Origin: Solirubrobacterales bacterium 70-9
GTDB taxonomy: Bacteria; Actinomycetota; Thermoleophilia; Solirubrobacterales; 70-9
DNA length: 11,724 bases
Assembly: GCA_001898095.1 (NCBI GenBank)
Contig: MKSH01000052.1
Span: 6,798-18,521, forward strand
Reading direction: 5' to 3'
Shown: positions 6,635 through 11,724 of the stretch, one piece after another
How the letters are laid out: every line of letters begins with the position of its first letter
Position numbering within the stretch: the first letter of the stretch is position 1
The notes under the pieces: model-generated
The model's input: the letters and a program-made list of their open reading frames with translations, nothing else
The model's database searches: none
Told to the model about the DNA's origin: nothing
Program-made: the position numbers and the translations under genes

Positions 6635-7282
6635 ATGACGAGCCGCACGGAAGGAAAGGAACGCCGTCGCGAGGAGCGCGTCGAGCGCCGGCAGGCCGCC
6701 GAAGGAAGTGGACGGAGACGTATGTGGGGTTACGGGCTCGCGGCCGTGCTCGCCGTCCTCCTGATCGCCGGGTTCGTCGTGGCGATCGCCGGCGGCAGCG
6801 GTGGCAGTTCGAGCTCGGCCGACGTCGGCGGCGCCTTCGGCACGCACTACGAAGGCCTGGGAGAACGCGAGGCGGCCGCCAAGGTCCCGACGATGATGGA
6901 CACGATGAGCAGCTCCTACCACGTCCATCCTCACATCACCGTCTACGTCGACGGCGGGCAGGTCGCGGTGCCGGCGGACATCGGCATCGACCCGGCCCGG
7001 CCGTCGATGGAGATGGCCGGCCTCCACACCCACGACCCGAGCGGCACGATCCACGACGAGGGGATGCCCGGCTCCCGCCTCGGCCAGTTCTTCGCTGTCT
7101 GGGGCGTGCCATTCTCGAACCGGCGGCTCGGCCCCTATCGAGCCTCCGGTCCCAAGGCGGTCAGGATGTGGGTGGACGGCAAGCCGTCGAACGCGTTCGG
7201 GGACCTCCACCTCGAGGACGCCCAGCAGATCGTCGTCGCCTTCGGGACCCCGGCGCAGGTTCCGGGTGGCGTGACGGGCTAG
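6635..7282 (+). CDS. His-rich membrane-anchored protein, unknown family
   Basis: The 215-residue protein has an Arg/Glu-rich cytoplasmic N-terminus (1-29), one membrane helix (about 33-52), a Gly/Ser linker and an extracytoplasmic domain with clustered histidines. These are HVHPH (96-100, giving H96, H98 and H100), LHTHDPSGTIHDEG (130-143, giving H131, H133 and H140) and LGQFFAVWGVPFS (149-161). The pattern HxHxH, then VDG, then LHTHD..G.IH, then LGQFF..WG recurs in uncharacterised envelope proteins of many bacteria as I recall them; I cannot give a named domain. The spacing suggests a metal site, with copper or zinc plausible from context. GAGGGG lies three bases before ATG 6635. It is followed after two bases by the Cys-rich gene and sits behind promoter site B, opposite blaI. 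Its N-terminal design parallels the DUF3105 protein. Confidence 0.8.
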   Translation: MTSRTEGKERRREERVERRQAAEGSGRRRMWGYGLAAVLAVLLIAGFVVAIAGGSGGSSSSADVGGAFGTHYEGLGEREAAAKVPTMMDTMSSSYHVHPHITVYVDGGQVAVPADIGIDPARPSMEMAGLHTHDPSGTIHDEGMPGSRLGQFFAVWGVPFSNRRLGPYRASGPKAVRMWVDGKPSNAFGDLHLEDAQQIVVAFGTPAQVPGGVTG

Positions 7283-7284
7283 GG

Positions 7285-7881
7285 ATGGAGCGCCGACCTC
7301 GAGCCACGTCTCGCCTGTTCCTCGGCCTCGGGCTTCTGGCTGCGGTCGCCGCCGCCGTGCTCGTCCTGAACCTGACGGCTGCCGACTCACGGAAGAGTGC
7401 GGGTTCAGGGCGCCCGCAGGCGATGACGCCGGTCGCCGATCACTTCGCCGAGCTCGCGGGCGCTCAGACCAACCGCTGCAACCTGGCCGCCACCGAACTC
7501 CGGCAGATGCCGATGAGCGAGCGCCTGCAGGGATCGTGTTGCTTCCCGATGGACCGGGCTCGCTACCGACAGCAGCTCCGCGGCCTGCGGGCCTACCGCC
7601 AGACCGGGCTCGTCCCGAGCGACCCCTACGACGTCTCCGTCCGCCTCGCCCAGCGTCTGTTGGGCTACCGCAAGATCGCGCTGGACTGGCGGGAGGCGGC
7701 CATCTACACGCGGGCGACCAAGCTCTCCAGCCTCGGTGGCCCCTGCTGTTGTCCGTGCTGGCGCTGGCAGGCCTTCAAGGGCCAGGCGAGGTTCCTGATC
7801 GCGCGGCGGCACTTCTCCGCCGCCGAGATCGCGAAGCTCTGGGGACTGGAGGAGGGCTGCGGAGGTCCGGCGAAGGCCTGA
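7285..7881 (+). CDS. Cys-rich membrane-anchored protein (CCCxC motif), unknown function
   Basis: The 198-residue protein has an N-terminal signal-anchor (about 10-32) and an extracytoplasmic, mostly helical domain with eight cysteines: C65, C85-C86, GGPCCCPCWRW (151-161, giving C154-156 and C158) and C192 in EGCGG. PSDPYDVSVRLAQ (111-123) and FLIARRHFSAAEIAKLWGL (170-188) look like conserved family blocks. I recognise the PCCC.CWRW pattern from uncharacterised proteins but know no assigned function. The Cys cluster suggests soft-metal binding (Cu(I), Hg) or disulfide exchange. The start ATG is two bases after the stop of the His-rich gene, so they form a two-gene operon. The gene ends convergent with copCD across 15 bases. 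Confidence 0.8.
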   Translation: MERRPRATSRLFLGLGLLAAVAAAVLVLNLTAADSRKSAGSGRPQAMTPVADHFAELAGAQTNRCNLAATELRQMPMSERLQGSCCFPMDRARYRQQLRGLRAYRQTGLVPSDPYDVSVRLAQRLLGYRKIALDWREAAIYTRATKLSSLGGPCCCPCWRWQAFKGQARFLIARRHFSAAEIAKLWGLEEGCGGPAKA

Positions 7882-7896
7882 GCGTCCGGGCGGGGG

Positions 7897-10158
7897 TCAG
7901 GAGCCGCCGCGCGGGGGCGCTATCCGGGTCGGCCGGTTGTAGGCGAAGTAGCGCTGGGTCGAGTAGTGACCTTGGGCGATCAGGCGGCTCTTGGTGGCCC
8001 GCATCGAGCCGAGGTCGATGGTGAAGCGCCACCAGGAGGGCGTTCCCTGGTCGTAGAGGGCGAGCTCGGCGACCCGACGGCCGTCCTCGCGGCGGTAGCC
8101 GAGCAGGCGCACGGCCTGGGCGTAGGGCGTCCAGCGAAACCAGGATCCCGTCCTGAACGCGGGCCCGCCGCCGGCGTAGCGGGTGCGGACCCAGCGCGTC
8201 CTCGCGGTGACCGGACCCTGCCCCTGGGCTTCCCAGGTATAAGGGCCGACCGTGATCGAGCGCACTCCGAGGTCGGTCCGGAACGCGGAGCGATCCGGGG
8301 CCTGGAGTCGGTAGTGGGAGACGGCCAGGCTCCCGGGTCCGCTCGTCACCCGTTCGTACTCGCGCACGCTCCGCAGCCGGTTCATCGCTGCCTGGGCCTG
8401 ACCCAGCAACTGCCGCGCGCGCTCGTCAGCCCCTCTCCCCGCCTGCCACCGGACCGGTAGGCGGGCCGTGTACAGGTTGCCCTCCTCGGTCACCGACACG
8501 GCGATCGTCCGGGGGCGCCCGGAGAGGCGGAAGCTCCAGCATCCCGGCCCGCAGCTTCTCAACTCGGCCCCGGCGAGGATCGGCTTCCCCGCCGGTGGCT
8601 TGAGTTCGGTGTCGAACAGGCGCAGCGTGCCCTCGAGGCCCGCGGGTCCCTGCCGCACCCATGCGGCGACGATCGAGGAGCCGGCCGCGTCTGCCACGGC
8701 CAGCTGGTTCGACTTCAGCTTCGGAAGCGGACAGGACGGCCGGCAGGGTGAGGCGGGCGCCGCCGCTCCCTCGGCGCCGCTCAGCTGTCGCGGCGGCAGC
8801 GGATAGGCGACCAGGAGGGCGGCGACGAGGAGCACGACCGCCCCGATCGCGGGCTCGTCGCGAAGGAGGCGCCAGTGGAGTCTCTCCTCCCTGGGATCGG
8901 GGTGGGGGTTGGCGGCCAGGACGCGGGGGCGGAGGCGGAGGGCGTGGAGGTAGCTGAACACCGCGATCGAACCGACCAGGCCCATCTTCACCGCCAGGGT
9001 CCGCCCGTATGCGGTCTGCCACAGGGCCTGGGGGCTCCCGAGCTCGATCAGGGCACTGGTCAGCCCGCTGGCGACGACGACCAGGAAGGCCGGGAGGGCG
9101 ACGCGCCCGAACGGACGCAGGACCCCTCGCATCACCGCGCCGCGCAATTCCTCGCCGCCGCGCATCGCCGGACGGGCCCAGGTGACCACGATCTGGGCGA
9201 TGCCGCCGATCCAGACCGCGGCGGCGAGCAGATGGACCCAGTCGGCCGGCACGGCGAGGGCCCGTGGGTCGGCGGAGTTCGCGTGCCCGCTGAAGGCGAT
9301 CGCGGCGAAGGCGGCGGCACAGGCGAGGGCCGCCGACCGCGGCAGCCGGGCGGCGAGGAGGGCGGCCAGCGCCAGGGCCACCACGGTGGCGACGCGGCCG
9401 AGGCCGGCGGTGTTGGTCAGCAGGTAGTCGTTGAGGCCGGTGGGCTCGAGCCCCCCGGCGGCGTCGGCCGCTTCGGCGACCGCGACGGCGGCGCCCGCGG
9501 CCGCAGCCAGCCAGCCCGCGCTGATGGTCCGCCGCCAGATCGCGGTGGCGGTCGAGTCGGGGTTCTCCCCGGCCGCGTCGAGCGCCAGGCGCAGCTCGCC
9601 CGGCGGCAGCAGCCACCGCGCCCGGCCCTCGCGGCCCGAGAGTACGGCGGCATCGAGAACGCCCCCGGCGAAGAAGAGCAGGGCACCATAGAAGATCGCC
9701 CGCAGAGCGATGCGGAGCCATCCGTCCCGGGCCAGCGGGTCCTGCTCGACGACGTGCGCGCCCCCGACGGCGGCGGTGCGGACGCCGAAGCTGAACGAGC
9801 CCTCGAGCGGGTGGCCGTCGTCGGTGGAGACACTGAACCAGTCGACGCGGTAGGCCGCGGTCGGCAGCGCGGCGGCGGGACGGAGGACGAGGTCGCGGCT
9901 CGGACCGGTGAGAGTCCTCGCGGCGACCTTCCTGCCGGTCCTCAGGTCGGTGATCGTCGCCTTGCTGAGACTTCGGTTCAGCGCCTCGGTGAACTCGAGC
10001 CTGATCTGCCTCGGGCTGTCCCGGACCCGCTGACCGGGCGCGGGCGTCGACTCGAGGAAGGCGGCGTGGGCGACTGCCGGCGCGGCCTCGACCGCCATCG
10101 CGACCAGCGCCAGAAGGAGAGTCGCCAGGATGAGCGGGGCGCGGGAGGACAGCTTCAT
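7897..10158 (-). CDS. CopC-CopD fusion copper protein with extra C-terminal region
   Basis: The 753-residue protein begins with a signal peptide (1-30) whose likely cleavage AVA/H leaves H31 as N-terminal residue. With DDGHP (113-117, D114 and H116), this is the Cu(II) site known in CopC. The CopC domain spans about 31-127. A CopD membrane part with about eight helices covers roughly 145-455, including SGHA (290-293), WVHLLAAAVWIGG (307-319) and the end of CopD near YLHALRLRP. A fusion of CopC and CopD is known from YcnJ-like copper importers. The remaining 290 residues (about 460-753) are unusual: CRPSC (472-476), RSCGPGCWSF (535-544) and then a beta-rich part (about 580-750) that resembles LolA-like lipoprotein-sorting folds. 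The ATG follows GGAG with no spacing. The gene is divergent from the 161-residue protein gene across 32 bases. Confidence 0.88.
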   Translation of the reverse strand: MKLSSRAPLILATLLLALVAMAVEAAPAVAHAAFLESTPAPGQRVRDSPRQIRLEFTEALNRSLSKATITDLRTGRKVAARTLTGPSRDLVLRPAAALPTAAYRVDWFSVSTDDGHPLEGSFSFGVRTAAVGGAHVVEQDPLARDGWLRIALRAIFYGALLFFAGGVLDAAVLSGREGRARWLLPPGELRLALDAAGENPDSTATAIWRRTISAGWLAAAAGAAVAVAEAADAAGGLEPTGLNDYLLTNTAGLGRVATVVALALAALLAARLPRSAALACAAAFAAIAFSGHANSADPRALAVPADWVHLLAAAVWIGGIAQIVVTWARPAMRGGEELRGAVMRGVLRPFGRVALPAFLVVVASGLTSALIELGSPQALWQTAYGRTLAVKMGLVGSIAVFSYLHALRLRPRVLAANPHPDPREERLHWRLLRDEPAIGAVVLLVAALLVAYPLPPRQLSGAEGAAAPASPCRPSCPLPKLKSNQLAVADAAGSSIVAAWVRQGPAGLEGTLRLFDTELKPPAGKPILAGAELRSCGPGCWSFRLSGRPRTIAVSVTEEGNLYTARLPVRWQAGRGADERARQLLGQAQAAMNRLRSVREYERVTSGPGSLAVSHYRLQAPDRSAFRTDLGVRSITVGPYTWEAQGQGPVTARTRWVRTRYAGGGPAFRTGSWFRWTPYAQAVRLLGYRREDGRRVAELALYDQGTPSWWRFTIDLGSMRATKSRLIAQGHYSTQRYFAYNRPTRIAPPRGGS

Positions 10159-10161
10159 CTC

Positions 10162-10177
10162 CTATGGATTGTCGTAG
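10162..10177. promoter_or_regulatory. Operator-like dyad between copCD and the 161-residue protein gene (site C)
   Basis: CTATGGATTGTCGTAG has the CTAY-N8-GTAG form of site B. With the preceding bases, CATCTCCTATG matches the CATCTACTATG of site B in 10 of 11 positions. It fills half of the 32-base gap between two divergent genes and ends four bases before the copCD start codon, so bound protein would block both. It is a weaker copy than sites A and B. Confidence 0.35.
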
Positions 10178-10180
10178 ATT

Positions 10181-10186
10181 GGAGGG
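10181..10186 (+). promoter_or_regulatory. Ribosome binding site for the 161-residue protein
   Basis: GGAGGG four bases before ATG 10191 decides this start over an in-frame ATG at 10164, which lies inside the shared operator-like dyad and would add MDCRRLEGA before the natural N-terminus. Confidence 0.6.
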
Positions 10187-10190
10187 CGCA

Positions 10191-10676
10191 ATGACGCGAG
10201 GGATTCCGCTGTGGCTTCGCTGGTTGCTGACGGTGGCCGGCTTCGGAGCGGCCGCGGTCGTGCTGATCATCGTGGTGGGAGGTTCGGGCAACTCCTCCGA
10301 CGGGAACGCGGCCGAACTCCTGAGGGCCGGCGAACGGGTGCGAAGCGGAGTCCTCCACGACCAGGCGCCGCATTCCTCGAAGCTGCATGCCGGCGTCCCT
10401 CCGGCGGTCGGTTTCGAACGGGCGATAGCCGCCGACGTGCGTGGCCGCGTCCGGCGCAAGGAACTCGCCGGGCCGACCCGGGGCGTGAGCTGCACGGCGG
10501 TCGATCCCCGGCGAGGAAGCCGGCGCCCCTACCGATGCACGGCACGCGTCGGCGCCATCCGATATCCCTTCTTCGCCGTCGCCGACCTGCGGACCCGGCG
10601 CCTCACCTGGTGCAAGTTCGATCAGATTCCCACGGGGGAGGGGGCGGTACCGCTCAGCCCCAGATGCAAGCGCTGA
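10191..10676 (+). CDS. Membrane-anchored or secreted protein with four cysteines, unknown function
   Basis: The 161-residue protein has a short basic start, a membrane helix (about 9-30), a Gly/Ser/Asn linker and a small extracytoplasmic domain. VSCTAVDP (99-106), YRCTARVG (114-121), LTWCKFDQIP (138-147) and C159 give cysteines 101, 116, 141 and 159, enough for two disulfides or a metal site. The spacing C-x14-C, followed by a YPFFAVADLRTRRLTWC strand pair, looks like a compact beta domain that fits extracytoplasmic folding. I do not recognise the family. The gene shares a 32-base divergent promoter region with copCD, which points to a common signal, possibly copper. It ends directly against the convergent small-protein gene with no base between the stops. 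Confidence 0.72.
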   Translation: MTRGIPLWLRWLLTVAGFGAAAVVLIIVVGGSGNSSDGNAAELLRAGERVRSGVLHDQAPHSSKLHAGVPPAVGFERAIAADVRGRVRRKELAGPTRGVSCTAVDPRRGSRRPYRCTARVGAIRYPFFAVADLRTRRLTWCKFDQIPTGEGAVPLSPRCKR

Positions 10677-10895
10677 TCACCGGGTCGAGACCGGCGTCTT
10701 CCGCTCCAGCTCGTCTATCCGTTCGGTCAGCTCCGCCTGCCGTCGCCGCAAGGGCTCAAGCTCATCCGCGCCCCTGCTCTCGGCGCTCCGGCCGGGGAGG
10801 CAGCCTCGGCGTCCACGACGGTCGTTCCACCACATCAGCGCCGGGCAGACCGATGCCGCCGCGAGGACGGCCAGGATGAAGAGGGCCGTCGTCAC
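10677..10895 (-). CDS. Small Cys-Pro membrane protein, second of a pair
   Basis: The 72-residue product from GTG 10895 overlaps the upstream stop as GTGA, so it depends on translation of the first gene. One membrane helix (about 3-23) carries SVCPALMWW (15-23, C17-P18), then a basic segment (NDRRGRRG) and a C-terminal charged helix, ELEPLRRRQAELTERIDELE (45-64), that looks like a coiled coil. The layout repeats that of the preceding 79-residue protein: membrane helix with Cys-Pro plus aromatic/Met residues, then a coiled coil. The family is not recognised. The two may associate through their coiled coils. Its stop is adjacent to the stop of the convergent 161-residue protein gene (TGATCA). 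Confidence 0.65.
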   Translation of the reverse strand: MTTALFILAVLAAASVCPALMWWNDRRGRRGCLPGRSAESRGADELEPLRRRQAELTERIDELERKTPVSTR

Positions 10896-11131
10896 AGTCG
10901 CCCGACCGGCTCGCGGTCGGCCTGGTCCTCTCCGCGCTCGCGCTCCAGGCGCTCCACCTCGGCGGACAGGCGCCGCTGCTCCTCGCGCAGCTCGGCGACG
11001 GAGGCCTCGTCGGCGCCCTCGTCCTTCTTGCCGCCCATCATGCCCTTGCCCATGAACCACATCATCAGGCCCATGCCGATCGGACAGGCCAGCAGCGCCA
11101 GTGGGGTGAGGATCGGGGCTATGGTCGCCAT
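10892..11131 (-). CDS. Small Cys-Pro, Met-rich membrane protein, first of a pair
   Basis: The 79-residue protein has one membrane helix (about 5-27) containing LLACPIGMGLMMWFMG (13-28): C16-P17 plus methionines 20, 23, 24 and 27, followed by M31 and M32. Cys-Pro and Met clusters in membranes are familiar from Cu(I) handling (for example the CPC of copper ATPases), so copper binding is possible but unproven. The cytoplasmic tail (about 42-70, SVAELREEQRRLSAEVERLE) is a charged coiled coil. AAGGAG lies five bases before ATG 11131. It heads a two-gene unit with the next gene (GTGA overlap) behind promoter-like site D. I know no named family with confidence; similar tiny CPIGM..MMW proteins exist as hypotheticals in actinobacteria as I recall. 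Confidence 0.72.
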   Translation of the reverse strand: MATIAPILTPLALLACPIGMGLMMWFMGKGMMGGKKDEGADEASVAELREEQRRLSAEVERLERERGEDQADREPVGRL

Positions 11132-11168
11132 GTCTTCTCCTTCGCGGCGGTGAATGACTCCTTCGTAC

Positions 11169-11187
11169 GACTAACTGTAGTAGATAA
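11169..11187. promoter_or_regulatory. Operator-like dyad upstream of the Cys-Pro pair (site D)
   Basis: GACTAACTGTAGTA (11169-11182) has the dyad ends ACTA and TAGT and resembles known BlaI operators of the TACTA...TAGTA type. On the minus strand, TTATCTACTACAG shares ATCTACTA with site B. It lies about 40 bases upstream of ATG 11131, the right place for a promoter. It is the only other candidate site in the 325-base gap between ccdA and the Cys-Pro genes. Confidence 0.42.
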
Positions 11188-11371
11188 GGCCGGCCCGGGC
11201 AATGGCTGGGAGGCATGCCGACAGTCCGTCCGAGATCCGCGACCACCTCGAACCCATGGTTGTCGGGCCAGCGCGACGTCGCCAGCCCGATTCGGGCGGG
11301 AGCGAACCGCATGGGCCGTGCCGTTTCCGGCTGGACGCTCCTTGAGAAGGTCGAGTGCCCGTCCTTTCGTC
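11188..11371. other. Gap with no gene I can support
   Basis: This part of the ccdA/Cys-Pro gap holds overlapping minus-strand open frames but no frame with a recognisable start and family. One reads SVGHKRTKGRALDLLKERPA, faintly like the opening of a winged-helix regulator (TK.R.L.LLKERP), before turning into Arg-rich sequence. Another reads SRWPDNHGFEVVADLGRTVG. These may be decayed genes; I see nothing firmer. Confidence 0.3.
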
Positions 11372-11407
11372 CGCTTGTGGCCTACGGATGACCGTAGGCC
11401 ACAAGCG
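11372..11407 (-). terminator. Perfect 16-bp hairpin, likely ccdA terminator
   Basis: CGCTTGTGGCCTACGG (11372-11387) and CCGTAGGCCACAAGCG (11392-11407) are perfect inverted repeats around the loop ATGA. It begins 49 bases after the ccdA stop on the minus strand. There is no T-tract on either side, as in many actinobacterial terminators. The strength and position favour a terminator, but a repeat-family element or an RNA-stabilising hairpin is possible. Confidence 0.6.
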
Positions 11408-11456
11408 CGTCGGTGCCGCCTGTCCAGCACATCCTGGGCGCTGCTACGCGCCTGCT

Positions 11457-11724
11457 CTAGACCGACTGGAAAAAGTTGAGGCCGAAGCGACCAAGGAGGT
11501 GCTGTGCCTCGATATTGAGCCGAAACAGCTCACCGCTGATCACCAGAACCCCGGTCGTCAACAGAAGCACGCCGGCGCCCACCTGGATAGCGGTGTAATG
11601 GCGCTTGATGAAGCCGAGGCTCCCTTGCGCCGCGTCGAAGGCGATTGCGGAGAGCAAGAACGGCACCGCCAGCCCGGCCGAGTAGACGGTGAGCAGGAGG
11701 GCGGCCTCTCCGGTCGACTGGCCC
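11457..11724 (-). CDS. ccdA: CcdA-type cytochrome c biogenesis/thiol-disulfide transporter, 3' end only
   Basis: Eighty-eight C-terminal residues are visible, the 5' part lying beyond the window. GQSTGEAALLLTVYSAGLAV, followed by PFLLSAIAFD, is typical of helix 5 of CcdA/DsbD proteins. A last helix, AIQVGAGVLLLTTGVLVISG, and a short tail ending FFQSV with a TAG stop follow. CcdA passes electrons from cytoplasmic thioredoxin to extracytoplasmic thiols, serving cytochrome c maturation or other reduced Cys proteins. This would suit the Cys-rich envelope proteins encoded nearby. A copper-linked relative with the same fold is possible, and the missing N-terminal half with the redox cysteines prevents a decision. 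A strong hairpin follows the stop. Confidence 0.82.
   Translation of the reverse strand, partial: GQSTGEAALLLTVYSAGLAVPFLLSAIAFDAAQGSLGFIKRHYTAIQVGAGVLLLTTGVLVISGELFRLNIEAQHLLGRFGLNFFQSV

Noticed and set aside
8426..10495. 689-codon minus-strand open frame and the 439-codon plus-strand frame at 8875-10194
   Set aside because: Both are frame or strand shadows of the CopC-CopD gene, which has a signal peptide, copper ligands and membrane helices. The shadows are low-complexity Arg/Gly/Pro sequence.
10677..11312. 211-codon minus-strand frame taken as one gene
   Set aside because: Only its last 72 codons look coding. The upstream part overlaps the 79-residue gene in another frame and is Arg/Gly/His-rich, and the GTGA overlap gives a better start.
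1..11724. CRISPR array, tRNA or rRNA, insertion sequence
   Set aside because: I saw no repeat-spacer pattern, no cloverleaf with a TTC consensus arm, no rRNA stretches and no transposase motifs. The repeated elements found are promoter-associated.

Overview
The window is very GC-rich DNA with dense, short-spaced genes and a strong third-position G/C bias. It has GTG starts, near-leaderless promoters and a BlaI-M56 pair, all of which fit a high-GC actinobacterium. Several products (DUF3105 protein, His-rich and Cys-rich membrane-anchored proteins, a CopC-CopD fusion) suggest the Thermoleophilia/Solirubrobacterales side of that phylum. This placement is inference from gene style; no rRNA or marker gene is present. 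I see no tRNA, rRNA, CRISPR array or intact mobile element.

Layout. (1) 2-2592, plus strand: the end of an FbpB-type ferric-iron ABC permease, overlapping by ATGA an FbpC-type ATPase. (2) 2626-3351, minus strand: a ZIP-family metal transporter. Just upstream (3368-3651) lie the 3' end of a heavy-metal P-type ATPase and a second broken coding fragment. (3) 3730-6576, minus strand: blaI, an M56 (BlaR1-like) membrane peptidase gene and a methyltransferase gene in one overlapping operon, followed by a DUF3105 gene with its own promoter. (4) 6635-7881, plus strand, divergent from blaI: a two-gene unit for a His-rich and a Cys-rich membrane-anchored protein. (5) 7897-10158, minus strand: a 753-residue CopC-CopD fusion with an extra C-terminal region, divergent across only 32 bp from a 161-residue unknown Cys-containing protein (10191-10676, plus). 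(6) 10677-11131, minus strand: two overlapping genes for tiny membrane proteins, each with a Cys-Pro motif. (7) 11457-11724, minus strand: the end of a CcdA-type thiol-disulfide/cytochrome c biogenesis protein, with a perfect 16-bp hairpin downstream.

How it may work together. Iron uptake, ZIP transport, a P-type ATPase relic, CopC-CopD and CcdA make this a transition-metal and redox neighbourhood. The most interesting signal is regulatory. A TCTACTATG-like element, often followed by GTAG, sits at the promoters of blaI, the DUF3105 gene, the His/Cys-rich pair, the CopCD/161-residue divergent pair and the Cys-Pro pair. Two of the copies agree over 17 of 18 bases. I infer a local regulon controlled by the BlaI protein, with the M56 peptidase as the membrane signal input, governing a set of poorly described envelope metal proteins. 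The BlaI protein has no cysteine, so it is unlikely to sense copper directly in the way CopY does.
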